A stretch of 64,000 nucleotides of DNA from CAILZL01 sp963748005 (GCA_963748005.1 CAVVHH010000002.1:1922001-1986000), one strand, 5' to 3'. Counted from the stretch's first letter, positions 16,773-24,827 are shown. Notes: generated from the letters alone by a model not told the origin. Numbers and translations are program-made.

Positions 16773-17237
16773 ATGAACACCCCTGCAACATCCACCAGTT
16801 CGTCTACAGCTGACCGTGAGTTCGTGCATTCACGGCTCATCGATGCGTCGCGCGAGCGAGTGTTCCGTGCTCTCGCCGAACCGGCGCGTCTGACGCGCTG
16901 GTGGGGGCCAAACGGTTTCACCAGCACCTTTGAAGTATTCGAATTCCGCCCCGGCGGCACATGGCGTTTCGTATTTCACGGGCCGGATGGCACCAACTAT
17001 CCCAACGAAAACGTATTTCGTGAAATTTCGCCGGAGCGGGTGGTGATGGAGCACATCTCCGCGACACATCACTTCTTTCTGACCATCGCCTTCGTGGCGC
17101 AGGGCAACCAGACGTTGGTGGGCTGGCGACAAGTGTTCGATACCGCAGAACATCGTCATAAAATTGCGCATGTGGTACTGGATGCCAACGAACAGAATCT
17201 GGATCGCCTTGAAGCAGAGGTCCGTCATGTCCGGTAG
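16773..17237 (+). CDS. SRPBCC/AHSA1-like protein 1
   Basis: START-like fold protein of the AHSA1 subgroup: a hydrophobic ligand pocket of unknown ligand. Features seen are the opening strand EFVHSRLIDASRERVFRAL, then RLTRWWGPNGFTSTF, FRPGGTWRFVFHGPDG and the C-terminal helix. It is first in an operon with an ArsR-family regulator and a DHFR-like reductase, a pairing that is common in bacteria. The upstream promoter overlaps an ArsR-type palindrome, so its own neighbour probably controls it. Unlike several SRPBCC genes further on, it has no ECF42-type motif. Cytosolic; function unknown. Confidence 0.88.
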   Translation: MNTPATSTSSSTADREFVHSRLIDASRERVFRALAEPARLTRWWGPNGFTSTFEVFEFRPGGTWRFVFHGPDGTNYPNENVFREISPERVVMEHISATHHFFLTIAFVAQGNQTLVGWRQVFDTAEHRHKIAHVVLDANEQNLDRLEAEVRHVR

Positions 17238-17281
17238 TTTCCTGGTGCATGTACTGATTAATCCAAATGCGGAGTGCAAAC

Positions 17282-17692
17282 ATGCGTGACGCCTTGAGCA
17301 CTACCTTCGCCGCGCTCGCCGATCCCACGCGCCGCGCGATTCTGGCGCGACTGACGGCGGGCGAAACATCGGTCAGCGAACTGGCCGAGCCGTTTCACAT
17401 GACCTTGCCGGCAGTAACCAAGCATCTGAAGGTGCTGGAAAACGCCGGTCTGATCGTACGCAGTCGCGATGCACAGTGGCGCCCCTGCTCCCTGCGCGCC
17501 GCGCCGCTGCAGGAAGCGGCCGGCTGGATCGAAGACTATCGGCAGCATTGGGAACAAAGGCTGGATCGTCTGGAAGCCTATTTGAATCAACTGCAAGCTC
17601 AACAGGAAAAATCCGGTCCTGCAAAGAAGGCGGCTGATACAAAACGCAGAAGCAGCAGCGCAGCAGCCAGGACCCGCAAGCAGCGGCGCTGA
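17282..17692 (+). CDS. ArsR-family winged-helix repressor
   Basis: A 136-residue transcription factor. The winged helix spans about residues 5-85 (TTFAALADPTRRAILARL, VSELAEPFHMTLPAVTKHLK, LENAGLIVRSRD). There are no clustered cysteines for metal sensing, so this is the non-metal ArsR/SdpR-like branch usually paired with SRPBCC genes. The C-terminus is an unusual Lys/Arg/Ser-rich tail (KKAADTKRRSSSAAARTRKQRR region) that may add non-specific DNA affinity. The start at 17282 is set by GGAG seven bases upstream; ATG at 17267 has none. Its likely operator is at 16728-16746. Confidence 0.9.
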   Translation: MRDALSTTFAALADPTRRAILARLTAGETSVSELAEPFHMTLPAVTKHLKVLENAGLIVRSRDAQWRPCSLRAAPLQEAAGWIEDYRQHWEQRLDRLEAYLNQLQAQQEKSGPAKKAADTKRRSSSAAARTRKQRR

Positions 17693-17732
17693 TTCGGAAT
17701 CCATTCTTTTGAACCCTTATCAGGAGTCGTCA

Positions 17733-18386
17733 ATGTCCAGGTTACGCGTGAATTGTTTTTCCATTTCCGTCGATGGCTTCGGCGCCGGCGCTGAGCAATC
17801 GCTGCAAAATCCGCTGGGCATTGGTGGCATGGGCCTGCCCCAGTGGTTTTTTCCAACCCGCACCTTCCAGCAACAAATCCTCGGCAAGGACACGGGCACT
17901 ACCGGCATCGACGAACAATTCGCAGTGCGTGGTACGGACAATCTCGGCGCATGGATTCTGGGCCGCAACATGTTCGGCCCGATCCGTGGCCCGTGGACTG
18001 ACAACGAATGGCAGGGCTGGTGGGGTGATAACCCGCCGTATCACGTGCCGGTGTTCGTGCTCACCCATCATCCACGCGAAGATATCGTCATGGCGGGTGG
18101 CACCACGTTTCACTTTGTCACCAATGGCATTCATAGTGCTTTGCAGCGCGCCAAGGCCGCAGCGCAGGGCCGGGACGTGCGACTGGGTGGCGGTGTGGCC
18201 ACCATTCAGCAGTACTTGAACGCCGGGCTGGTTGATGAACTGCATCTGGCCATTTCGCCGGTGGCACTGGGGCGCGGCGAACGGCTGTTTGAAGGCGTGA
18301 ATCTGCCCGCGCTGGGGTTCAGTTGTGTCGAACATGTGGCCAGCGAAGGTGCGATGCACGTGGTATTCCGCAAACAGCCCACTTGA
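17733..18386 (+). CDS. DHFR-like (RibD C-terminal) reductase family protein
   Basis: A 217-residue protein of the dihydrofolate reductase/RibD C-terminal superfamily, NADPH-dependent reductases that are mostly uncharacterised in this branch. Seen are the opening SISVDGFGAG, LGRNMFGPIRGPW, VFVLTHHPRE, the nucleotide-binding GGGVATIQQYLNAGLVDELHL and the final ISPVALGRGERLF. AGGAG precedes the ATG at 17733. It is the third gene of the SRPBCC-ArsR operon and lies just before the MFS transporter, which has its own candidate promoter. The substrate is unknown; folate reduction is not implied. Confidence 0.88.
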   Translation: MSRLRVNCFSISVDGFGAGAEQSLQNPLGIGGMGLPQWFFPTRTFQQQILGKDTGTTGIDEQFAVRGTDNLGAWILGRNMFGPIRGPWTDNEWQGWWGDNPPYHVPVFVLTHHPREDIVMAGGTTFHFVTNGIHSALQRAKAAAQGRDVRLGGGVATIQQYLNAGLVDELHLAISPVALGRGERLFEGVNLPALGFSCVEHVASEGAMHVVFRKQPT

Positions 18387-18427
18387 AAAAGAACGATTCA
18401 TCTGCGGCTGGAAAGTATTGATGACGT

Positions 18428-18454
18428 TGTCGGGAATCTGCTCCCGCAGACGTC
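18428..18454 (+). promoter_or_regulatory. ECF42-type promoter motif, site A (MFS transporter)
   Basis: TGTCGGG (18428-18434), 15 bases, ACGTC (18450-18454), about 60 bases before the transporter ATG. Same geometry as sites B, C and D; it differs from the consensus only in the G at the seventh position and the A opening the second box. Confidence 0.65.
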
Positions 18455-18515
18455 CTTGCGATAACCGGCGGCAGGAACCGCACGGACTTGCGATCAATTT
18501 GAAAGAGTACTGCGC

Positions 18516-19967
18516 ATGCACAAACACGAATTCGCCAATCACATGAGTGCAGCGCATCGCTGGCAGGCGCTGTTGGTGTTATGCTTGGGTGTGCTCATGA
18601 TTGTGCTGGATACCACCATCGTGAATGTGGCCTTGCCATCCATTCGCACGGATCTGGGTTTCACGGAAACTTCACTGGCATGGGTGGTGAATGCCTACAT
18701 GCTTACTTTCGGTGGATTCTTGTTGCTGGGTGGTCGACTCGGAGACCTGTCTGGTCATCGCCGTCTGTTTCTGGTCGGGTTGTCGATCTTCACAGCGGCT
18801 TCCCTGACCTGTGGACTGGCGCATACGCAAGCCTTTCTGATTGCAGCACGTGCCGTGCAGGGATTGGGCGGTGCCGTAGTGTCTGCCGTTGCCTTGTCGC
18901 TGATCATGGATATGTTTACCGAAGACGCAGAACGCGCAAAGGCCATGGGCGTGTATGGGTTTGTCTGTGCGGGTGGTGGCAGCGTGGGCGTGTTGCTGGG
19001 CGGCATACTGACCAGCGGTTTGAGCTGGCACTGGATCTTTCTGGTGAATATTCCAGTGGGGCTGATCGTTTATGTGTTGACCCTGCAACTCATTCCCAAT
19101 GTACGTGGCGTGGGCGAAGGCCAGCAGCTGGATGTTGCCGGCGCCATTACCGTTACTGCATCGTTGATGCTTGCCGTGTATGCCATCGTCAATGGCAATC
19201 AGGTGGGCTGGAACAGCACGCAGACAATGGGTTTGCTGGTGGTGGCAGCATTGCTGTTGGCCAGTTTCATCTGGATCGAAGCCACCATACCACTGCCGCT
19301 GATGCCGTTGAAAATGTTTCGCCTGCGCAACCTGGCAACCACCAGCGTCATGGGTGTGTTGTGGGCCGCTGCCATGTTTGCCTGGTTCTTTCTGTCGGCT
19401 CTGTACATGCAGATCGTGCTCGGCTACAGCCCCATGCAGGTGGGCCTGGCTTTCCTGCCCGGCAATCTAATCATGGCCTCATTTTCACTGGGCTGGTCGG
19501 CCAGACTGGTGATGCGCTTCGGCATCAAGAAACCTTTGTCAGGTGGTTTGCTGCTTGCCGCCACTGGCCTGCTGTTGTTTGCACGCGCGCCGGTGGACGG
19601 CGTCTTCCTGTATGACGTGTTGCCCGGCATGGTGCTCACCGGGCTTGGGGCCGGCGTCGCCTTCAACCCATTGTTGCTGGCTGCAATGAGCGAGACGGGT
19701 CCAAGTGAATCCGGTCTGGCATCGGGGATCGTCAATACCGCTTTCATGATGGGTGGCGCACTGGGACTGGCGATTCTGGCCAGCCTTGCTGCTTATCGAT
19801 CAGACACCTTGCTCGCCCGCGGCGCCGATATGTTGAGCGCGCTGGATGGTGGATATCAGTGGGCGTTTCTGGTCGGCGCGACATTTGCTGCTGTTGCTGC
19901 GCTGTGTGGTGCCGTGTTTGTCCGTGTCGATGCAGCACCTGCGGGTGCCGTGGCAGCGACGCATTGA
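18516..19967 (+). CDS. MFS drug/proton antiporter, DHA2 (14-TM) family
   Basis: Inner-membrane exporter of the EmrB/QacA type, 483 residues with about 14 hydrophobic spans. Seen are the D1 motif LDTTIVNVALP in span 1, motif A GGRLGDLSGHRR in the 2-3 loop, motif B region LIAARAVQGLGGA and motif C-like GGGSVGVLLGGILTS. It should expel a hydrophobic compound in exchange for protons. No membrane-fusion EmrA partner is adjacent, so it probably acts alone. It carries an ECF42-type promoter (site A) and has a plus-strand SRPBCC gene with its own site downstream, placing it in the predicted sigma-factor regulon. Confidence 0.9.
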   Translation: MHKHEFANHMSAAHRWQALLVLCLGVLMIVLDTTIVNVALPSIRTDLGFTETSLAWVVNAYMLTFGGFLLLGGRLGDLSGHRRLFLVGLSIFTAASLTCGLAHTQAFLIAARAVQGLGGAVVSAVALSLIMDMFTEDAERAKAMGVYGFVCAGGGSVGVLLGGILTSGLSWHWIFLVNIPVGLIVYVLTLQLIPNVRGVGEGQQLDVAGAITVTASLMLAVYAIVNGNQVGWNSTQTMGLLVVAALLLASFIWIEATIPLPLMPLKMFRLRNLATTSVMGVLWAAAMFAWFFLSALYMQIVLGYSPMQVGLAFLPGNLIMASFSLGWSARLVMRFGIKKPLSGGLLLAATGLLLFARAPVDGVFLYDVLPGMVLTGLGAGVAFNPLLLAAMSETGPSESGLASGIVNTAFMMGGALGLAILASLAAYRSDTLLARGADMLSALDGGYQWAFLVGATFAAVAALCGAVFVRVDAAPAGAVAATH

Positions 19968-19991
19968 GCCTCTTGAAGAATTTCCCTGTCC

Positions 19992-20018
19992 TGTCGGAAC
20001 CGCGGTCCGTGATTCGGC
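19992..20018 (+). promoter_or_regulatory. ECF42-type promoter motif, site B (SRPBCC 2)
   Basis: TGTCGGA (19992-19998), 15 bases, TCGGC (20014-20018), 57 bases before the ATG at 20076, in the gap after the transporter gene. Confidence 0.7.
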
Positions 20019-20075
20019 TTTGAAATATCGCTGCAACGACAACTCGTCAACCAACATTTTCTGGAGGACTAAACT

Positions 20076-20522
20076 ATGAAACCCGGCACTGTTGAACTGC
20101 ATCGCGTACTGCGCGCCCCACCCGAAAAAGTTTATCGCGCCTTTACTGATCCCGACGCCATGGCGCGCTGGCTGCCACCCGAAGGCTTCACCTGCAGGGT
20201 GCATGGCATGGATGTGCGTGTCGGCGGCGAATTCAGGATGTCCTTCACCAATTTCACCACCGGGCACAGCCATTCGTTTGGTGGCAAGTATCTGGAACTG
20301 AAACCCGGCGAACGCATCAGCTACACGGACAAGTTCGATGATCCCAATCTGCCGGGTGAAATGATCACGACGGTGACATTCAAAAAAGTGTCCTGCGGCA
20401 CCGAGCTGCATGTAGTGCAAACCAATATCCCGTCCGTGATTCCGGTCGAGATGTGCTACCTCGGCTGGCAGGAGTCGCTGCAGTTCCTCGCCAAGCTGGT
20501 GGAGCCGGATATTCAGCAGTAG
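20076..20522 (+). CDS. SRPBCC/AHSA1-like protein 2
   Basis: A 148-residue START-like protein. It opens with GTVELHRVLRAPPEKVYRAF and contains ARWLPPEGFTCRV, VGGEFRMSF and LKPGERISYTDKFDDP; the C-terminal helix is WQESLQFLAKLVEP. The MARWLPP block places it in the AHSA1 group that includes members linked to stress responses, but no ligand is known. It has ECF42-type site B immediately upstream, and the C-rich hairpin repeat copy 2 follows its stop, so it is probably a single-gene unit under the sigma factor encoded 2.5 kb downstream. Confidence 0.9.
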   Translation: MKPGTVELHRVLRAPPEKVYRAFTDPDAMARWLPPEGFTCRVHGMDVRVGGEFRMSFTNFTTGHSHSFGGKYLELKPGERISYTDKFDDPNLPGEMITTVTFKKVSCGTELHVVQTNIPSVIPVEMCYLGWQESLQFLAKLVEPDIQQ

Positions 20523-20545
20523 ATACGAGTCTCACCGCCTTAACC

Positions 20546-20566
20546 CCCTCTCCCTCAGGAAGAGGG
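20546..20566. repeat. C-rich hairpin repeat, copy 2
   Basis: CCCTCT and AGAGGG arms flank CCCTCAGGA; same family as the copies at 16606 and 54206. It may end transcription of the upstream SRPBCC gene, but no T-tract follows. Confidence 0.5.
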
Positions 20567-20649
20567 ACTTGTCTGGTGCCATTCTTGGTTGATGGGCTAT
20601 TTAGCAAACGATGCCCGCGACAGCAGTTAAGCAAAAGGATTCTGTTCGC

Positions 20650-21150
20650 ATGACACTTGATACCAGCCGATCAGAAGCATTGTCCTGTGCTGCAAATGAA
20701 ATCATCATCACACGCGTGTTCAATGCGCCACGCGAGCTGGTGTGGCACGCCATGACCGATCCACAGCAGGTGGCGCAGTGGTGGGGGCCGAATGGTTTTA
20801 CCACCATCATTGAGAAAATGGAGCTGCACGTTGGTGGTATATGGAAGCATGTGATGATCGGCCCGGATGGCGCACGTTATCCCAACAAGAGCATCTTCAC
20901 TGCTGTACGCAAGCCGGAGTTGATTGCCTATTCGCATCGCGGCGCGAAGGAAGGCGAGCAGGGTGTGCATTTCGAAGCTTCGTGGACGTTTGAAGAAATC
21001 AACGCCTGGACGACGCGACTGACGCTGCGTTCTGTCTTCGCCACCGCAGCAGATCGCAATCGTGTTGTTGAACAGTACGGTGCTATTGAAGGTGGCAAGC
21101 AGACGCTGGGCCGGTTGGCAGAGTTTCTCGCCAGCCGTACACCACAGTGA
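20650..21150 (+). CDS. SRPBCC/AHSA1-like protein 3
   Basis: A 166-residue START-like protein, closest by eye to SRPBCC 1 of this window: EIIITRVFNAPRELVWHAM, VAQWWGPNGFTTII, LHVGGIWKHVMIGPDG and YPNKSIFTAV match its WWGPNGF and GPDG blocks. The start is uncertain: ATG 20650 has AAGGA about ten bases upstream; ATG 20611 would add 13 residues. No convincing ECF42 motif precedes it (only TGTCTGG), so it may be expressed by read-through from SRPBCC 2 or from its own promoter. Function unknown. Confidence 0.88.
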   Translation: MTLDTSRSEALSCAANEIIITRVFNAPRELVWHAMTDPQQVAQWWGPNGFTTIIEKMELHVGGIWKHVMIGPDGARYPNKSIFTAVRKPELIAYSHRGAKEGEQGVHFEASWTFEEINAWTTRLTLRSVFATAADRNRVVEQYGAIEGGKQTLGRLAEFLASRTPQ

Positions 21151-21492
21151 CAATTCAAGTCCGACGACTGCCACTTCTGCGCGCGGGGTTCGATACCGGA
21201 TGCGTGACGTCAAAGATGATCGCTTTTTGCGGGACTACAGCTATTACACGACGCATGCGTAAGGCTTTACCTGAGCGCTGGCAGACCCTGGATAGATTCC
21301 ATGCCAAAGAGCGCATACCGGTTGGTAGTGGATCTCGTGTGCTAGCGCCACCGCGGCCACAATATGTAGTAGTCCATTTGCATCCAGTCTGAGCGACGGA
21401 CTCCTATGTCCCTGTTCAGACAGCAAAAAATAGACTTATCACTTAGTAACGTTTAATGATGGGCCTCTCCCAAACGGTGGTGGAGGTCGCTC
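21151..21492 (+). other. Intergenic region, 342 bases, no supported gene
   Basis: Between SRPBCC 3 and the DUF3562 gene. Short open frames lack ribosome-binding sites and recognisable products. The last 70 bases are A/T-richer (around TTATCACTTAGTAACG) and probably hold the DUF3562 promoter. Confidence 0.5.
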
Positions 21493-21708
21493 GTGAACGA
21501 ACAAGAACAACAGGTTATGCAACAACTTGATGACAGCGACCGACGACATATTGAACGGCTATCGGAAGAAACAGACACCCCGATTGAAGAAGTAGAAGCC
21601 GTATATGTCATTGAACGCGCCAGACTCCAAAGAGTGGCAAAGTTGAAAACTTTCATTCCTGTCATTGTGAGCGCAAACGTGCGCAAACAATTCAAGAGTC
21701 TGGTCTGA
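21493..21708 (+). CDS. DUF3562-like small protein
   Basis: A 71-residue, highly charged helical protein. The core, HIERLSEETDTPIEEVEAVY followed by RARLQRVAKLKTFIPVIV and a short basic end, matches my recollection of the DUF3562 family, in which a helix with EET.TP..EV precedes a conserved K(T/D)F(I/L)P. The start is GTG at 21493, with GGAGG seven bases upstream, which makes it a credible gene despite its length. No catalytic residues or export signal. Function unknown; it stands alone between the SRPBCC genes and the sigma-factor operon, and its base composition is less GC-rich than its neighbours. Confidence 0.75.
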   Translation: MNEQEQQVMQQLDDSDRRHIERLSEETDTPIEEVEAVYVIERARLQRVAKLKTFIPVIVSANVRKQFKSLV

Positions 21709-22137
21709 ATTTTGGCCGACGAACCAGCGGCAGCCGAAGCCGCCCCGTTCTTCGAGTGTGAGTCTGGGAGTTCATTGAAGTCTGCCGGAATTCAGGTGGT
21801 GCAATCGCATAGGGAAAGCAGGGACGGTGTAGATGCGACCACCACTGATGCTCACGGATTCCGCAGGCCGTCGCTCGCCCCGCCATCACGGGTCCGGGCA
21901 ATGCCCCTGTCCCCATGCCGCATGCAGTGTCGCATATGAACAGCTGCGCATTGGTGTGCTTGCTGCCGGAATGGCATGCAGACAACGGCGCCAACTCGCT
22001 GTACTTCGCCGGCCAGAAACTGATACCGGCCGAAACCCGCGTCTCGATTGACTTTGTTGGGGAGCAGTTCAGACGGCGAAATGTGGCAAAACGATACCCG
22101 GCTGTCTGACTTCATCGCACAAAAATTCCGGTTGCCC
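21709..22137 (+). other. Intergenic region, no supported gene
   Basis: The 481-base gap before the YCII gene. Open frames on both strands change frame often and contain no recognisable domain. The 3' end holds ECF42-type site C. It could be the remains of a lost gene, but nothing I can read supports a particular family. Confidence 0.45.
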
Positions 22138-22164
22138 TGTCGGATCGGACGGGCTTCAATCGTC
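22138..22164 (+). promoter_or_regulatory. ECF42-type promoter motif, site C (YCII-sigma operon)
   Basis: TGTCGGA (22138-22144), 15 bases, TCGTC (22160-22164), 25 bases before the YCII start. Its place ahead of the sigma-factor operon predicts positive autoregulation. Confidence 0.75.
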
Positions 22165-22189
22165 TTTCAGGCAAACGTCGGAGAAGTTC

Positions 22190-22570
22190 ATGCTGTACGC
22201 GATTTTTTGTTATCAGGCCGAGGGCGCGGTATGCGCCATGTCGCGTGAACAGGATGAGGCCATGATGGCTGAGCTGGCCGTTGCCAAGCAGATGGCCGGA
22301 CGCAAAGTGAAATTCGGTCCAACTGCGCGCCTGATGCCTACCACCGCTGCAACTACCGTGCGGGAAGGCAGGGAGATCACCGTACTGGATGGTCCTTTTG
22401 CGGAAACCAAGGAGCAGTTGCTGGGATTCTATGTGCTGGAAGCCGCATCACTTGCAGATGCAATTGATGCCGCACGCATACTGGCCGGTCCACGCATGAG
22501 CGCAGGCCTGCAGGGTGCCCTGGAAGTACGACCGATCCACTACTTCGAGTCCGGCAGCGCGCCGGGCTAG
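22190..22570 (+). CDS. YCII-related (DGPF) protein, ECF42 partner
   Basis: A 126-residue YCII-fold protein with the DGPF signature in LDGPFAETKEQLLGFYVLEA. DGPF proteins are the standard genomic partners of ECF42 sigma factors; this one ends nine bases before the sigma gene, so they are cotranscribed. YCII proteins are dimeric ferredoxin-like folds; some have a catalytic His-Asp pair, but the role of the DGPF subgroup is not known. It may sense or degrade a compound, or act on the sigma factor. GGAG precedes the ATG, and site C lies just upstream. Confidence 0.92.
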   Translation: MLYAIFCYQAEGAVCAMSREQDEAMMAELAVAKQMAGRKVKFGPTARLMPTTAATTVREGREITVLDGPFAETKEQLLGFYVLEAASLADAIDAARILAGPRMSAGLQGALEVRPIHYFESGSAPG

Positions 22571-22579
22571 GCGAACGTT

Positions 22580-23830
22580 GTGAGCGATCTGGCCTGGATT
22601 GATGCAGCATTTACCGCGACGCGCCCGCAGGTCATTGCCGCTTTGCTGCGTTACTTCCGCGATCTGGATACGGCTGAAGAAGCGTTTCAGGAAGCCTGTC
22701 TGCGTGCCATCCAGAAATGGCCGGTGCAAGGGCCGCCGCGCGATCCGGCAGCATGGTTGATCATGGTGGGCCGCAATTTCGCTGTGGATCAGTCGCGCCG
22801 TAACCGGCGCAATCAACCGCTGCCAGATGATGATCTGATTTCGGATATCGAAGACGCCGAGACCGTGCTGGTCGAGCGTCTGGACAGTTCCCACTATCGC
22901 GATGACATCCTGCGCCTGCTGTTCATCTGCTGTCATCCCGATTTGCCTGCGACACAGCAGATTGCGTTGGCATTGCGCATGGTGTCGGGGTTGTCGGTGA
23001 AGGAAATTGCGCGTGCCTTCCTGGTCAGCGAGAGCGCGATGGAGCAACGCATCACTCGCGCCAAGCGGCAGGTGGCCGCAGCGGGCGTGCCGTTTGAAAC
23101 ACCAGGTGCAGTGGAGCGCAGCGAACGACTCGGCGTGGTCGCGGCCATGATCTACCTGCTGTTCAACGAAGGCTATTCATCCACAGGTGGCGCCGAAGGC
23201 GATCAGCATGTGCGCACGGCGCTGTGTGAGGAAGCGATCCGCCTTGCACGTTTGTTGCTGAGACTGTTTGCCGGCGAGCCGGAAATCATGGGACTGCTGG
23301 CGCTGATGCTGTTGCAGCATGCACGCGCGCCTGCACGCCTGGATGCCGAGGGCAACATCGTGTTGCTGGAAAATCAGGACCGCAACCTTTGGAACACCGA
23401 ATTGATTGCCGAGGGGCTGGCCATGGTGGACAAGGCGCTGCGCCATCGCCGACCCGGATCGTATCAGGTGCAGGCGGCGATTGCGGCGTTGCACGATCGT
23501 GCGGCCACTGCGGCAGATACCGACTGGAACGAAATCGAACAATTGTATGGAGTGCTGGAGCAGTTGCAGCCGTCGCCGGTGATCACGCTGAATCGGGCCG
23601 TGGCGGTGTTCAAGGCGCACGGCCCTGCGCAGGCGCTGGCCATGATCGAGCCGCTGGCTGACAAATTGTCGGGATACTTTCATTACTTCGGCGTGAAAGG
23701 CGCATTGCATCTGCAGCTGGGGGATACCCAGGCTGCGCGCACGGCCTTCGACCGCGCCATTGCGCTGGCACATACGCCCGCTGAAGCAGCACATATCCGC
23801 ATGCATCTGGATTCGCTCAGTGCATCCTGA
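22580..23830 (+). CDS. ECF42-type sigma factor with C-terminal extension
   Basis: RNA polymerase sigma factor of the extracytoplasmic-function class. Region 2 lies at about residues 10-80 (LRYFRDLDTAEEAFQEACLRA, DPAAWLIMVGRNFAVDQSRR), region 4 at about 110-170 (ALRMVSGLSVKEIARAFLVSESAMEQRI). It continues for a further 240 residues, through LLFNEGYSSTGGAEG and LCEEAIRLARLL, to TPR-like helices (PVITLNRAVAVFKAHGP, RTAFDRAIALAHTPAEA). That extension plus the upstream DGPF gene defines ECF42. No anti-sigma gene is present, as expected for this group; the extension is thought to set activity. The start is GTG at 22580. It probably recognises the motif shared by sites A-D. Confidence 0.95.
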   Translation: MSDLAWIDAAFTATRPQVIAALLRYFRDLDTAEEAFQEACLRAIQKWPVQGPPRDPAAWLIMVGRNFAVDQSRRNRRNQPLPDDDLISDIEDAETVLVERLDSSHYRDDILRLLFICCHPDLPATQQIALALRMVSGLSVKEIARAFLVSESAMEQRITRAKRQVAAAGVPFETPGAVERSERLGVVAAMIYLLFNEGYSSTGGAEGDQHVRTALCEEAIRLARLLLRLFAGEPEIMGLLALMLLQHARAPARLDAEGNIVLLENQDRNLWNTELIAEGLAMVDKALRHRRPGSYQVQAAIAALHDRAATAADTDWNEIEQLYGVLEQLQPSPVITLNRAVAVFKAHGPAQALAMIEPLADKLSGYFHYFGVKGALHLQLGDTQAARTAFDRAIALAHTPAEAAHIRMHLDSLSAS

Positions 23831-23847
23831 AACTTTTTTGTCGTGCG

Positions 23848-23874
23848 TGTCGGAATCGTATGAGCCGGTTCGTT
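23848..23874 (+). promoter_or_regulatory. ECF42-type promoter motif, site D (SRPBCC 4 operon)
   Basis: TGTCGGA (23848-23854), 15 bases, TCGTT (23870-23874), 37 bases before the ATG at 23912. Confidence 0.7.
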
Positions 23875-23911
23875 CTTCAGATCAAGACAGCAGATACAGG
23901 GGCAAGTAGCC

Positions 23912-24361
23912 ATGAAGACCTTGCATTTTTCCATTCGCATTAACGCGCCCCGCGAACGTGTATGGCGCTTGATGCTGGAGCAGGACGGCTACCGGCAGTG
24001 GACCTCGGCATTCGGTGAGGGCTCGTACTACGAAGGTTCCTGGGAAACAGGACAGCGCATCCGCTTTCTGGGCCCAGATGGTTCTGGTGGCATGTTCTCG
24101 ACCATTGCTGAAAATCGTCCCTTCGAATTTATATCCATCCGGCATCTCGGTGAGCTGGTGGGCGGTGTCGAGGACACCAGCAAGCCCAGTGGCTGGACCA
24201 ATGCGCTTGAGAACTACACCTTCACCACTGACGGTAACACCACACTGGTGCAGGTGGACGTCAATACCACACCCGAATTCGAGAAATTCATGACTGACGC
24301 CTGGCCGAAGGCGTTGTCGCAACTCAAGGAATTGTGCGAGCAGCAGCCGGCCCGCGCCTGA
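23912..24361 (+). CDS. SRPBCC-family protein 4
   Basis: A 149-residue START-like protein: opening FSIRINAPRERVWRLML, then YRQWTSAFGEGSYYEGSW, RIRFLGPDGSGGMFSTI and a final ALSQLKELCEQ helix. It lacks the WWGP or WLPP block of the AHSA1 members nearby, so it is a more distant paralogue. It is the first gene after the sigma factor, with ECF42-type site D just upstream, and is likely cotranscribed with the VOC and SRPBCC genes that follow at 46- and 45-base gaps. Cytosolic; ligand unknown. Confidence 0.87.
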   Translation: MKTLHFSIRINAPRERVWRLMLEQDGYRQWTSAFGEGSYYEGSWETGQRIRFLGPDGSGGMFSTIAENRPFEFISIRHLGELVGGVEDTSKPSGWTNALENYTFTTDGNTTLVQVDVNTTPEFEKFMTDAWPKALSQLKELCEQQPARA

Positions 24362-24407
24362 AAGTTTTCAGCAGCACATCAATTTTCATTCAAAGGAGTC
24401 CATCATC

Positions 24408-24782
24408 ATGAGCGCCAACTCCGTCGTCTGGTTTGAAATCTATGTACAGGACATGCCGCGCGCAAAGAAATTCTACGAAGCCGTATTCCAGCGCGAACTC
24501 AAACAACTCAACACGCCGGTACCCGGCCTGGAAATGTGGCAGTTTGAAGGCGACCAGAATTCATACGGCACTGGCGGTGCGCTGGTGAAGATGCAGGGCG
24601 TTCCCTCCGGCGGCAACAGCACACTGGTGTACTTTGCCTGCAAGGACTGTGCGGTAGAAGCTGAGCGCGTCGCGAAAAACGGCGGCAGCATCTGCAAGCC
24701 GAAGATGTCCATCGGCCAGTATGGTTTCATCGCGCTGGTGAATGATACCGAAGGCAACATGATCGGCCTGCACTCCATGTAG
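24408..24782 (+). CDS. VOC (glyoxalase/bleomycin-resistance fold) protein
   Basis: A 124-residue vicinal-oxygen-chelate protein: VVWFEIYVQDMPRAKKFYEAVF opens the first beta-alpha-beta module and FIALVNDTEGNMIGLHSM closes the second. VOC proteins bind a divalent metal and act as isomerases, dioxygenases, thiol transferases or drug-binding proteins; the metal-ligand His/Glu set is incomplete (the usual first His is replaced in WFEIYV), so it may bind rather than convert its ligand. AAGGAG lies before the ATG. It is the second gene of the site-D operon. Confidence 0.88.
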   Translation: MSANSVVWFEIYVQDMPRAKKFYEAVFQRELKQLNTPVPGLEMWQFEGDQNSYGTGGALVKMQGVPSGGNSTLVYFACKDCAVEAERVAKNGGSICKPKMSIGQYGFIALVNDTEGNMIGLHSM

Positions 24783-24827
24783 CTGCAGCAGCGACATCCA
24801 TTCCCTCACTTGCGACGAGACATCATC

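Noticed and set aside
20573..20599. TGTCTGG near SRPBCC 3 as a fifth ECF42 site
   Set aside because: Neither box fits: TGTCTGG breaks the -35 motif and no CG pair is found at the right spacing.
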